NCBI RefSeq assembly: GCF_040812395.1 | Contig: NZ_JBFNXH010000012.1 | Coordinates: 118,552 to 182,551 of the forward strand | DNA: 64,000 bases | DNA from: Paenibacillus_E sp040812395 | Lineage (GTDB): Bacteria > Bacillota > Bacilli > Paenibacillales > NBRC-103111 | Direction: 5' to 3' | In this document: piece by piece, positions 34,174 to 45,200 of the stretch | Layout of the letters: every line of letters starts with the position of its first letter | Position numbering within the stretch: position 1 is the stretch's first letter | Notes under the pieces: generated by a model | Told to the model about the DNA's origin: nothing | Database searches by the model: none | Seen by the model: only the letters and a program-made list of their open reading frames with translations | Made by a program: the position numbers and the translations under genes

Positions 34174-37100
34174 TTATTGTCCTCCTTCTCTGGTTCGGGT
34201 TGCCCTAAAAAGCAACCTATCCAGCTCTTCCTGGTTCAAATTAACGCCTTCAAAATCCGATGGGGTATACCCGCCCGCATGGGATGACAAACAGTGTTCC
34301 ATCAGCCATTTCAGCGCATCCATAAAGTCATTTGCCACACGCTCAATCGTCGACCTGCGATGGATGCTTTCGCTGTAATTCCAATCGATCCGCAGTTGTC
34401 CTTCCATAATCCTGGCATTAATCTCGAGCAGATAAGGCCTTAGCCCTCGAGAACTGCGGTCGGAATCGCTGTTTTCAGCCACCAGCTCGAATGATTTAAC
34501 CTCAGCCAACACATTGTCGAACTGGCCGAGATAATTGAATACAACATCCGCTTGTTCAAGCGCTCGCAGCGATTCTCTTGCTTCCTGATCCCCCAGATAT
34601 CGCAGCAAGCCGAAACCGAGTCCGCCATACGGTACTTTGCGCACTTGTTCCTTCATCGTTTTCAACACATCTCCGGGTTTTTCGGCGTTGCCCAAATCCA
34701 GGCGCAGTCTATAGAGACTCGTAAACCATCCTACCGTCCGGGATACATCGATCTGCTCGAATATTGGCTCTCGCCCGTGGCCTTCCAAATCGACGAGCAG
34801 CGAACGTTTGCCGAGCCATTGCTCGAAGGCCCTTGCCAGTGCGGCGAGCAGCACTTCCCGCAGCTGAGTGTGATACGCTCTAGGCACATCTTGCAATAAA
34901 GCTGTTGTTTCTTTGACTGGAAGAGTTGCAGACACCGTTTGCATCGTCCCGGCCCTATTCAAGCCGCCGGGATCATCGACAGGCAGGTGGCCGTTGTGAG
35001 CTAAATCCTGATTCTTCCAGAAGCTGAGCTCCTTGTTCAATGCCCCGGACTGGGCATAATCCGCCAATTGCTCGGCCCATTGTTTAAAGGATGTCGTTTT
35101 GGCTGGAAGTCTGACCTCTTCGCCTTGCCGCAGCTGCTCATATGCGGTTTGCAAATCTTCCATAATGATTTGCAAGGAGACTCCGTCCGCCACTAAATGA
35201 TGGATGGCGATCAGCAATTGGCTTCGCCTGTCGGCTCCCATACAGAAATGCGCTACCCGCAGCAGCGGGCCATCCGTCACATGCAGGCTTCCCTGCAGTT
35301 CGCAGGCGAGAGTATGAAATGCAGCGGATTGCTCGCTTTCCGGGTAAGAAGAGAGATCGATGTGCGCGATCGATATAGGCTCTACACTCCCTCTGTTTTC
35401 TTGCTTCCAACCCTCACCAGAAGGAGTGAAACGCAACCGCAGCGCATCGTGATGAAGCACGACGCACTGCAGCGCCTGCTCCAAAAGCTCCAAATTCACA
35501 GCTTCTTTCGCTTCTACAACGATAGAGAGATTGAAATGATGCGCTTCCTCCAATTCTTGCTCAAAGAACCAGCGCTGAATCGGCGTTAACGGCACTGCTC
35601 CCGTTACAATGCCTTGTTCCGCCTCTACGCATGCATCCTTCTTAACAACCCTCGCCAATTCGGCGATTGTTCGGTGCTGGAATAGATCCTTCGGTGTAAA
35701 GTTCAGGCCTTTCTCTTTGACTTTGGCCATGACGCGAATAGCAAGGATAGAGTCTCCGCCTAACTCGAAGAAATTATCCTGCACGCCGACCTTCTCCAGA
35801 TTCAACACTTCGCTCCAGACCTTGGCAAGCGCCTCCTCATTGGGAGTTCGAGGCGTTACATACTCATGGTCGGCACCCATCCTGCTCTTATCCGGTTCGG
35901 GCAGCGCACGGCGGTCTATTTTCCCGTTCGCGGTCACCGGCATCGCCTTGAGCTCCACGAATGCAGCCGGTATCATATACTCAGGCAGCCGTTCTTTCAG
36001 AAAAGTGCGCAGTTCTCCCATAGGTATCGAGCGATCCGCTGCAGGCACAATATACACGGCTAATTCCTTATCGCCGGATACTGGTTTATTGTGGACGGCA
36101 ACAAGCGCTTCTTCCACATCCGGATGCTGATGGAGCACGGCTTCGATCTCGCCCAATTCCACACGGAACCCGCGAACTTTCACCTGATTATCCACCCGTC
36201 CCAGAAACTCGATGTTCCCGTCTGCCATGAACCGGGCTCTGTCGCCCGTCCGGTACATCTTGGCCCCTTCCCTTGCTCCGAAGAGGTCTACGACAAATCG
36301 CTCGGCCGTCAATTCCGGCGCGCCCGCATAGCCTTCTGCCAGGCATTCTCCGCCAATGTACAGCTCACCGGCTACCCCGACCGGACAGAGGTTCAGATTC
36401 CGGTCCGCAATATAGTACCGGGCATTCTGGATCGGTTTCCCGTACGGGATGCTCTTCTGCTCCGGATCCACCTCGCCGATCCGATAGAAGTTCGACCATA
36501 CCGTCGCTTCTGTTCCGCCTCCCAAGCCCACCACTTCCGCTTGGGGGAAATGCGTGCGCAGCGCGTCCGGCAACTTTACCGGAATCCAGTCTCCGCTCAA
36601 AAACACGAGCCGGAGCTGGCTCCGTTTCGCCATTTCCGCTTGTCCGCCCAGGAACGGCACCACTTGCTGCAAAGCCGCCGGCGCCGAATCCCAGAATGTA
36701 ATGCCGTCGTGGCATACATAATGCAGCAGCCGCTCCGGGTCTCTCACCTCATCATCATTCGCAATCCGGATCGATCCCCCTGCCGCCAACAGGCCGAAGA
36801 GATCGTACACCGATAAATCGAATCCGTACGAGGTGATCCACAACACCCGGTCACTGGCCCCCATTTCGAACGTTCGGTTAACCCACTCGATCAAATTGAT
36901 GACCGGCTGATGCCGAACCATCACGCCTTTGGGTGTTCCCGTCGATCCTGACGTGTAGATAATGTACGCCAGCTCGCCGGCTTCCTCCAGGTTGTCCGCA
37001 AGCTCCGCGCGAATCGCCGCTTGCACTTGGTCCATACAGATCCGCTGCCCGCCGTAACCGGACAACCGCTCCGTCAGTGCCGTCTGCGTCAGCAGCACCG

Positions 37101-38892
37101 CTGCCTCCGCATTCTCCGTAATGTAGGCGAGCCGCTCCTCAGGATGCGTCGGATCCAGAGGCACATAGACGCCCCCCGCTTTCATAATGCCGAGCAGCCC
37201 GACCACCATCTCCCACGAGCGCTCCATGCATATCGCGACCCGGGTGCCGGGGATGACGCCATGACGGCGCAAATAACGGGCCAATCGGTTAGCCTGCTCA
37301 TTCAATTCCCGGTAACTCCAGCTGCCTGTCCCCCACAGCACGGCGGGGGCCTCCGGCTGCTTGGCCGCTTGCTCCTCGAACAAGCGGTGAATGTGCTGCT
37401 CGCTTGCGTACTCCGCTGCGGTATCGTTCCACTCCGTCAGCATTTGATGCCGTTCCTCTACCGTCAAGAGCGTAAATTCTGACAGCTTCCGTTCCGGCCC
37501 GGCAATAGCTTCTTCCAATAAATGCCAAAAGTGGTCAGCTATCCGCAGCACCGTTTCTTCATTAAATAGATCGGTGTTGTATTCCCAGCTGCTGCATAAT
37601 CCTTCATTTGTTACCGTGAACTGCACATTGAGATCAAATTTGGCAGTGCCGCTGTTCAATTCTTCCAATCGCATGTCTACGCCCGATAATTCCAACTTGA
37701 AAGGTGCGTTTTGCAGCACAAGCATCACTTGAAACAGAGGATGGCGGCTGAAATCCCGCTCCGGCTGCAATTCCTCCACTAATTTCTCAAAAGGCAGCTC
37801 CTGATGGGCAAATGCGCCAAGTGTCGCCTCGCGAACCCGGGCCAGCAGCTCACGATAACTTAAATCTCCCGAAACTTCTACATGCAGCGCCAATGTGTTT
37901 AGCATAAGGCCGATCAGCGGTTCCATCTCCAACCGGCTGCGGCCTGCTACCGGCGTGCCGACCACAATATTTTCCTGTTCCGTGTAGCGATACAGCAGCG
38001 TTTTTAATACCGATATCAAGGTCATGAACAGCGTTACGCCTTCCCTCTGACTGAATGCCTCAATCTGCTCCAGCAGCGAGTTAGGCCATATGAAATAACA
38101 AGCAGCTCCGTTGAAGCTTTGAATGGGCTTCCGAGGCCGATCCGTAGGCAAATCAAGTACCGTAGAAACTCCACTTAACTGTTCCTTCCAATAAGACAAC
38201 AGCTGGTTCATACGTTCTCCTTGAAGCCGTTCCTTTTGCCACTGGGCAAAGTCACCGTATTGAATCGAAAGTTCAGGCAGCAGAGAAGGTTTGCCATGTA
38301 TAAACGCCTCATATAGCACCGCCAGCTCCTGAAAGAAAATCCCCATCGACCAACCATCGAAAACCATATGATGCACATTGAACAGCAGAACATGCTTTTT
38401 CGAATCCAACTGTAACAACCTCATCCAGACCAGAGGACCCAAGTTTAATTCAAACCGATGCTGAGCTCCATCAGCCGCCTGCCTGCTTACTTCCTCTTCC
38501 TGTGCATGTTCAGCCATATGTTGCAAGTCGATCACTGTCAGTTCCGGCATGAGCTCGTCATGTACGGCTTGCAGCATCTCGCCGTTAATCATTTGAAAAG
38601 TAGTGCGAAGCACATCATGACGCCGGATGATAGCATATAAGCTGTTTTCCAAAACCTTGATATCCAAGGTACCCTCAAGTCGCACAGAGGCAGGCATGTT
38701 GTATACCGGACTCTCCGGATTTAGCTGGCTCATGAACCATAATCGCTCTTGCCCGAACGAGAGCGGAGCCCCGCCAGGATGATCTCGCTTCGGAATTTTT
38801 TCAAAATCTGATGCTTCCACACCTTCCGTCTGCAGCAGCCGCTGAAGCAAGTTCCGCTTTGTTTCCGATAAGCTCAGTAGGGTGTCAGACAT
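34174..38892 (-). CDS. NRPS module 3: C-A-PCP-E
   Basis: A 1572-residue module. C (about 35-480) has LSFGQERLWFMSQL, an L-accepting type, with HHMVFDGWS near 173. The A domain (about 490-1000) is almost identical to that of module 5 without the methyltransferase insert, with the same pocket reading D-L-Y-D-F-S-L-V-W-K. PCP has Ser near 1047 (GGDSI). The E domain (about 1080-1545) has HHLVADG, LEGHGRE, VGWFTSLYR and FNYLGQFD and appears intact. Because it epimerises, its substrate must be chiral, which rules out glycine. The start could be GTG at 38898 or ATG at 38892; the ATG has the better spacing (9 nt) to GAGGGGG. It nearly abuts the module 2 stop, so translation is probably coupled. Confidence 0.92.
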   Translation of the reverse strand: MSDTLLSLSETKRNLLQRLLQTEGVEASDFEKIPKRDHPGGAPLSFGQERLWFMSQLNPESPVYNMPASVRLEGTLDIKVLENSLYAIIRRHDVLRTTFQMINGEMLQAVHDELMPELTVIDLQHMAEHAQEEEVSRQAADGAQHRFELNLGPLVWMRLLQLDSKKHVLLFNVHHMVFDGWSMGIFFQELAVLYEAFIHGKPSLLPELSIQYGDFAQWQKERLQGERMNQLLSYWKEQLSGVSTVLDLPTDRPRKPIQSFNGAACYFIWPNSLLEQIEAFSQREGVTLFMTLISVLKTLLYRYTEQENIVVGTPVAGRSRLEMEPLIGLMLNTLALHVEVSGDLSYRELLARVREATLGAFAHQELPFEKLVEELQPERDFSRHPLFQVMLVLQNAPFKLELSGVDMRLEELNSGTAKFDLNVQFTVTNEGLCSSWEYNTDLFNEETVLRIADHFWHLLEEAIAGPERKLSEFTLLTVEERHQMLTEWNDTAAEYASEQHIHRLFEEQAAKQPEAPAVLWGTGSWSYRELNEQANRLARYLRRHGVIPGTRVAICMERSWEMVVGLLGIMKAGGVYVPLDPTHPEERLAYITENAEAAVLLTQTALTERLSGYGGQRICMDQVQAAIRAELADNLEEAGELAYIIYTSGSTGTPKGVMVRHQPVINLIEWVNRTFEMGASDRVLWITSYGFDLSVYDLFGLLAAGGSIRIANDDEVRDPERLLHYVCHDGITFWDSAPAALQQVVPFLGGQAEMAKRSQLRLVFLSGDWIPVKLPDALRTHFPQAEVVGLGGGTEATVWSNFYRIGEVDPEQKSIPYGKPIQNARYYIADRNLNLCPVGVAGELYIGGECLAEGYAGAPELTAERFVVDLFGAREGAKMYRTGDRARFMADGNIEFLGRVDNQVKVRGFRVELGEIEAVLHQHPDVEEALVAVHNKPVSGDKELAVYIVPAADRSIPMGELRTFLKERLPEYMIPAAFVELKAMPVTANGKIDRRALPEPDKSRMGADHEYVTPRTPNEEALAKVWSEVLNLEKVGVQDNFFELGGDSILAIRVMAKVKEKGLNFTPKDLFQHRTIAELARVVKKDACVEAEQGIVTGAVPLTPIQRWFFEQELEEAHHFNLSIVVEAKEAVNLELLEQALQCVVLHHDALRLRFTPSGEGWKQENRGSVEPISIAHIDLSSYPESEQSAAFHTLACELQGSLHVTDGPLLRVAHFCMGADRRSQLLIAIHHLVADGVSLQIIMEDLQTAYEQLRQGEEVRLPAKTTSFKQWAEQLADYAQSGALNKELSFWKNQDLAHNGHLPVDDPGGLNRAGTMQTVSATLPVKETTALLQDVPRAYHTQLREVLLAALARAFEQWLGKRSLLVDLEGHGREPIFEQIDVSRTVGWFTSLYRLRLDLGNAEKPGDVLKTMKEQVRKVPYGGLGFGLLRYLGDQEARESLRALEQADVVFNYLGQFDNVLAEVKSFELVAENSDSDRSSRGLRPYLLEINARIMEGQLRIDWNYSESIHRRSTIERVANDFMDALKWLMEHCLSSHAGGYTPSDFEGVNLNQEELDRLLFRATRTREGGQ

Positions 38893-38894
38893 AC

Positions 38895-41800
38895 TCACTC
38901 GCCCCCTCGTTCCGATAACTGTGACTGTTCGATGAGCAATGCAGCCGCCTCCTCTTCGGAAATGCCGGATAATATCATGTACATTTCACATACTTTTTCC
39001 AACCGTTGCATATGAAGCGCATTCTGAGACCAATAGGCTATAATGCCAGTAATCGTTGGTGCTTTAAAAAATTGCATAAGAGGCAACTCCACTTGAAGAT
39101 GTTCACCGATGCGCGCCGTTATTTGCGATGCCAGCAAAGAATGGCCTCCGATCTCAAAAAAATGATCGTGCACGCCCACTTTGTCTATGCCTAACACTTG
39201 ACTCCAAACTTCTGCCAAAACTTTTTCAATAGGCGTCTGAGGAGCCACGTACGTGAACTGATTGCTGAATTCAGGCTTGGGCAGCGCATTACGGTCAACT
39301 TTTCCATTCGGCGTCAAAGGAATTTGATCCACACATACGAAGACGGAAGGCACCATATAATCTGGTAAACATGCTTGCATATAGAGCCTTAAGCTTTCCA
39401 TAGTCGGGGAAGATTCCTGCTGCATGACGATATACGCCACTAAACGCTTGTCTTCTGCAATGTGCTCATGCAAAGTGGCTACTGCCTGACTGATAGATGG
39501 ATGCTGCAGCAGCGCGTGCTCCACTTCGCCCAGTTCAATGCGGAATCCACGAAGCTTGATTTGGTGATCCTTCCGTTTTAAATACGCCAGATTTCCATCT
39601 CGGCGATAACGCACCAGATCTCCCGTTTTATACAACCTGGCTTCTGGATCGGAACGGAACGGATGCGGCACAAAGCTTTTTGCCGTCAGCTCCGGTTTGT
39701 TCCAATACCCTTTGGCCACCTGTACGCCGCCTATGTACAGCTCTCCCGGTATGCCAACCGGAACGGGCTCCATGTTAGCATCCAGCACATATAGCTCTGT
39801 ATTGGCGATTGGTTTCCCTATAGGTACCGAGATTTCATCTTTTTCCGGCCTACAGATCCAAGCGCTTACATCGATGGCCGCTTCCGTCGGGCCGTATAAG
39901 TTGTACAGGTTCGCATTCAAGCGATGCAAAGCAGTAGTCATGATATCGTGTGGCAAAGCCTCTCCGCTGCATATCACCCTGGTGAGTGTTCGACAATTCG
40001 CCGATTCCGGATTTTCCAGAAAGATGCGCAGCATGGAAGGAACGAAATGCATGGTCGTAATCCGCTGCTCCTGAATCAATCTGGCCAAATAACTGGTATC
40101 CTTGTGCCCCTCCGGCCTCGCAATTACGAGGCATGCACCGCTCATCAAAGGCCAGAAAAATTCCCAAACCGATACATCGAAGCTAAACGGCGTTTTTTGC
40201 ATGACACGATCTTCTTCCGTTAATTCGTAAGCGGATTGCATCCAATGCAGTCGATTGCATACCCCCCGATGCGTATTCATCACGCCTTTAGGCTTACCGG
40301 TGGAACCAGAAGTGTATATGATATACATCATGTCCTCAGGTGCGGCCAAAAGCTCTGGATTCGCAGTCTCTCCCGTCAGCCACAGCTGCCAATCACCGTC
40401 TAGGTGCAAAGACGAAATTTTTTGAGGCAACCGTAGCTGCAAGTGTTCCTGTGTAAGCACAATCGATACGCCCGAATCTTCCAGCATATCGTCAATCCGT
40501 TTTGCGGGATAATTCGGATCGATAGGAACGTAAGCCCCTCCAGATTTGATAATGCCGAGCAGTGCAACCATCATCTCCAGGGAACGTTCCATGAATACCC
40601 CCACCGGGTAATTGGCGCCTACACCTTGACGCCGCAAGTACCAGGCCAGTTGATTCGCTCTCTCATTCAGTTCCCTATAGGTCAGTTTTTCTTCTTCGAA
40701 GATCACCGCAATATGATCCGGCGTTTTCACAGCCTGCGCTTCAATGAGTTCATGAATAGTCGTTTCCGGAATTTCTACTGATGGCCCTTGCGCCCAATCC
40801 TCCAACAACAACTTCTTTTCTTGTTCTGTCATTAACGGCAGTTTCGCTAGTTTCATCCCCGGCTGAGCAATAACACACTCCAACAAATTCCGGAAATGCT
40901 CGGCCATGCGCACAATGGTATCTTCATCGAATAAATCCGTGTTGTACTCCCAACTGCTGAATAAACCATCGCTCGTCTCGGCGAACTGCACATTGAGATC
41001 GAATTTGGCCTTTCCGCTGCTTAATTCTTCCAAACGCACATCAAGCCCGGACAGGTTCAAGGTCAAAGGAGCATTTTGCAGAACAAACATCACTTGGAAA
41101 AGTGGGTGACGGCTCAAGTCCCGCTCCAGCTGCAATTCCTCCACCAATCGCTCAAAAGGAAGTTCTTGATGGGCCATGGCGCCCAACATCGCCTCCCGCA
41201 CCTGGATCAGCAGTTCCTGAAAACTCAGCTCTCCCGATAGGTTGACATGCAAAGCCAATGTGTTGAGCAAGTGGCCTATTAAGGGTTCAATCTCAATCAG
41301 GGTGCGGCCAGCCACCGGCGTGCCGACGACAATATCTTCCTGTTCCGTGTATCGATGCAGGAGCGTTTTGAACACCGAAATCAGCGTAATGAACAGCGTA
41401 ACGCCTTTCCTCTGACTGAAGGCTTCGACCTGCTCAAGCAATGAATCGGGCCAAGTAAACGTACATATCGCTCCATTGAAGCTTTGAATCGCTTTTCGGG
41501 GGCGATCGGTTGGCAAATCGAGCACTGTCGGCACGCCACTAAGCCGATCATTCCAATACGCCAACAGCTTATCAAGACGCTCATCTTGAAGCGTCTCCTT
41601 CTGCCACCTGGCGAAATCACCAAATTGAATAGGGAGCTCGGGCAGCGGCGAAGATTCTCCATGTAGAAAAGCCTCATACAGAACATCCATTTCTTGAAAA
41701 AAAACACCCATTGACCAGCCGTCAAAAATGATATGGTGCACGTTAAACAACAACACATGCTCATCCTTGGCCAACTTCAGAAGCCGATACCAAACAAGAG

Positions 41801-42269
41801 AGCCATGACTCAAATCAAAAAGATGGCGTGCTCCCGCAGCAGCCTGCCTGCTTATTTCCTCTTCCGCTTCATCTCTATGCATGTGTTCCAAATCGATCAC
41901 CGCCAGCTCCGGCGCAAGTTCTTCATGTACAATCTGCAACAGCTGACCGTTGATCATTTGAAAAGAGGTGCGCAGCACTTCATGGCGTCTGATGATTTCA
42001 TGCAAGCTTTTTTCCAAAGCCGCTATGTCCAGTTTCCCCTCAAGGCGCATAGCTGCTGGCATATTGTAAACCGCACTTTCTTGATTAAATTGATCGACAA
42101 ACCACAACCTTTCTTGTCCAAAGGAAAGGGGAGCAACCGCTCGATCCGTTCTTCTTGGAATCCTGCGAGAAAGCGTGCTATTGCCTGGTTTCCCTTGTAG
42201 ACGTCTTTCAAGCAAAGCTATTTGGGCTGGGGAAAGATCCACTGATCGGGCCGCCAAGTCGTTTTTCAT
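38895..42269 (-). CDS. NRPS module 2: C-A(Ser)-PCP
   Basis: A 1124-residue module. C (about 35-480) has LSFGQERLWFVDQF and HHIIFDGWS near 175, an L-accepting type. A (about 490-990) has core A4 FDVSVWEFF; the pocket reads D-V-W-H-I-S-L-I-D-K, one conservative change from the standard serine code DVWHLSLIDK. PCP has Ser near 1045 (IGGHSLLA). A helical tail of about 50 residues (LEKVCEMYMILSGISEEEAAAL) probably docks to module 3. The start is the ATG at 42269 following AGGAGGTGAACATTG. Serine activation is the best supported assignment in the assembly line. Confidence 0.92.
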   Translation of the reverse strand: MKNDLAARSVDLSPAQIALLERRLQGKPGNSTLSRRIPRRTDRAVAPLSFGQERLWFVDQFNQESAVYNMPAAMRLEGKLDIAALEKSLHEIIRRHEVLRTSFQMINGQLLQIVHEELAPELAVIDLEHMHRDEAEEEISRQAAAGARHLFDLSHGSLVWYRLLKLAKDEHVLLFNVHHIIFDGWSMGVFFQEMDVLYEAFLHGESSPLPELPIQFGDFARWQKETLQDERLDKLLAYWNDRLSGVPTVLDLPTDRPRKAIQSFNGAICTFTWPDSLLEQVEAFSQRKGVTLFITLISVFKTLLHRYTEQEDIVVGTPVAGRTLIEIEPLIGHLLNTLALHVNLSGELSFQELLIQVREAMLGAMAHQELPFERLVEELQLERDLSRHPLFQVMFVLQNAPLTLNLSGLDVRLEELSSGKAKFDLNVQFAETSDGLFSSWEYNTDLFDEDTIVRMAEHFRNLLECVIAQPGMKLAKLPLMTEQEKKLLLEDWAQGPSVEIPETTIHELIEAQAVKTPDHIAVIFEEEKLTYRELNERANQLAWYLRRQGVGANYPVGVFMERSLEMMVALLGIIKSGGAYVPIDPNYPAKRIDDMLEDSGVSIVLTQEHLQLRLPQKISSLHLDGDWQLWLTGETANPELLAAPEDMMYIIYTSGSTGKPKGVMNTHRGVCNRLHWMQSAYELTEEDRVMQKTPFSFDVSVWEFFWPLMSGACLVIARPEGHKDTSYLARLIQEQRITTMHFVPSMLRIFLENPESANCRTLTRVICSGEALPHDIMTTALHRLNANLYNLYGPTEAAIDVSAWICRPEKDEISVPIGKPIANTELYVLDANMEPVPVGIPGELYIGGVQVAKGYWNKPELTAKSFVPHPFRSDPEARLYKTGDLVRYRRDGNLAYLKRKDHQIKLRGFRIELGEVEHALLQHPSISQAVATLHEHIAEDKRLVAYIVMQQESSPTMESLRLYMQACLPDYMVPSVFVCVDQIPLTPNGKVDRNALPKPEFSNQFTYVAPQTPIEKVLAEVWSQVLGIDKVGVHDHFFEIGGHSLLASQITARIGEHLQVELPLMQFFKAPTITGIIAYWSQNALHMQRLEKVCEMYMILSGISEEEAAALLIEQSQLSERGGE

Positions 42270-42282
42270 CAATGTTCACCTC

Positions 42283-45200
42283 CTATTTGCTTCCTTCCAA
42301 TTGTTCCTGTACTTCTACCTCATCCATCTCCCGGATCTCTGCCAATATCTTATTCTCAATCGATACCGACAAAAGTTCGATCGTTGGGTTATCAAACATT
42401 GTTTTTAACGGCAATTCAACGTCAAACGCCTCAGCGATCCTGGAAGTCACTTGAATCAACAACAGCGAATGACCGCCAAATTCGAAAAAGTTATCGTACA
42501 CACCGATTTGCTCCAGATCGAGCACCTCGTTCCAGATCCCAACCAACGTTTCTTCGATTGGTGTTCGAGGTGCCACATACGCCAGATCTCCCTCTCTTCT
42601 GCTTCGATTCGGCTCAGGCAGCGCACGGCGATCAATTTTTCCATTCGCTGTCACTGGCATCCTTGGCAGTTCCACGAATAAAGCCGGTACCATGTACTCG
42701 GGCAACTTCTCCTTTAAATATCTGCGCAATTCTTCGACAGGAATGGATTGCTCCGGTTGTGGTACGATGTACGCTACAAGTTCCTTGGATCGATCTCTGT
42801 CACCTAAAGCCGGTTTGTCTTTCGCTATAATCAACGCTTCTTCGACGTCCGGATGTTGAGTGAGCACGGCTTCTATCTCGCCCAATTCCACACGGAACCC
42901 GCGAACCTTTACCTGGTTATCCACACGTCCCAGAAACTCGATGTTTCCATCTTCCCAGAATCGGGCGCTATCTCCCGTCCGGTACATTCTTGCTCCTTTG
43001 CTGATTCCGTATGGATCCGCTATAAAGCGATCGGATGTCAATTCAGGCGAGCCCGCATATCCTTCTGCCAAGCATTCCCCTCCGATATACAGATCTCCCG
43101 CAACGCCGATCGGACACGGGTTCAAATTCGAATCCAGAATGTAGTACCTGGCGTTCTGAATCGGCTTCCCGTAAGGGATACTATTCTGCTCCGGTTCCAC
43201 CACTCCGATCCGGTAGAAGTTGGACCATACCGTCGCCTCCGTTCCGCCGCCCAGACCCACAACCTCAACTTTCGGGAAATGTGACTTCAACACGTCCGGA
43301 AGTTTGACCGGAATCCAGTCTCCGCTCAGAAAGACAAGCCTCAGCTGGCTTTGCATCGTTCTTTCCGCCTGTTCGTCCAGGAACGGCACTAGTTGCTGCA
43401 GAGCCGCCGGCGCCGAATCCCAGAACGTAATCCCGCCGTTGCATAACTCATCCAGCAGCCGTTCCGGGTCTCTCACCTCATCTTCATTGGCGATGCGGAT
43501 AGAGCCGCCCGCAGCCAACAGGCCGAAGAGATCATACACCGATAAATCGAATCCGTACGAGGTCGTCCAGAGAACGCGGTCGCTTTCCCCGACCTCGAAG
43601 GTCTTGTTGACCCACTCGATCAAATTAATCACCGGTTGATGGCGCACCATCACGCCTTTGGGCGTTCCGGTCGATCCCGACGTGTAGATGATATACGCAA
43701 GCTCGCCTGCCCCTTCCAGATTATGGACGCTTTCCTCGCGAATCGCAGTTGTCTCTAGATCCACGCAGACACGTTGGCCTCCATATGACTGCAATCGCGC
43801 CGTTAATCCAGATTGCGTCAGCAGAACGGTTGCTTCCGCATTCTCCACAATATAAGCAAGCCGTTCCGCAGGATATGCCGGATCAAGAGGCACATAAGCG
43901 CCTCCCGCTTTCAGTATCGCCAGCAGGCCTACGACCATTTCCCAGGATCGTTCCATGCATATAGCGACCCGTGTGTCGGAGCTGACTCCCTTGCTGCGCA
44001 AGTAATGGGCCAATTGGTTGGCCTGTTCGTTCAACTCCATGTAGCTCCAGCGTTTCTCTCCCCACAGCACAGCCAGCGCACCCGGATTTCGCTCCGCTTG
44101 CTCCTCGAATATCCGGTGCATTTTCTCGTCTCTTGTGTACTCCTTGGCGGTGTCGTTCCATTCGGCAAGCAGTTGGCGGCGCTCTTGTTCGCCGAGCATT
44201 GGCAATTCCGAGAGCTTCCGATCCGGCTGGACCGCAATGCCTTTCAACAAGTTCAGATAATGTTCGGCCATACGCGCCACCGTTGTTTCGTCAAATAAAT
44301 CCGTTTTGTATTGAAAGCCTGCGAGTAGCGAGGTGGCATCGACTTGTAAAGTTAAATCAAATTGACCTTCCAGTTGCGGGAGATCCAGAGGCTCCAGCGT
44401 AAGCCCTCCCCATGCCAGTCGCGCATTAGGATCGCCTATAATAAAAGAAGTTAGCTCATTCGCTTCAAGTCTGGGAGCTCTCTGATAAACAAAAAGCGAT
44501 TGAATAATCGGAGAATGATTGGAGTCACGCTCAGGTTGCAGCTTCTCAACCAAAAGCGGAAAAGGATAGTCTTGATGCTCGATGGAAGCTAACAGTTTGT
44601 TCCAAACCTGACCTAGGTATTGGTTGCAAACAGGATCGCTGCCGAGGTCTGAACGCACAACGATTGGATTGACAAAATAGCCCACTACACCTCGAAAATC
44701 GCTTCTGCTTCTTCCTGCGACCGGGGTTCCCACAATGACATCGTGTTGGCCTGTATAACGGCTGAGCAGGATTTGATAAGCACTCAACAAAATCGTGTTA
44801 AGTGTAATGCCCAGCTTTTTCCCAAGGATCTCTAATTCCCGTCCCAGCGCCGGGTTTATTTGAAATTTATACGTAGCGGCCAAATCTTTCCGTTTCGACC
44901 TTACAGGAGGAAAATTTAATTTCGGTAATTCTCCGCCTAATTGGACTTGCCAATAATCCCAAGAGCGTTTGGCTTGCGGTCCGGACAGCAGCTCATTTTG
45001 CCATTGAATGAAATCGATATATGTTGCGGTAAGAGGGGGTAAAGCAGCGTCCATTCCGAACTCCTTTGCTGCATAGAGCACGCACAGTTCATCCAGAATG
45101 ACGGCCAATGACCAGAAGTCAATCGCGATATGATGAAAATTTGCCAAGATAACCTGCTCGCCGGGTCGGTTAAATAGTTTGACTCTGAATACTGGACCCT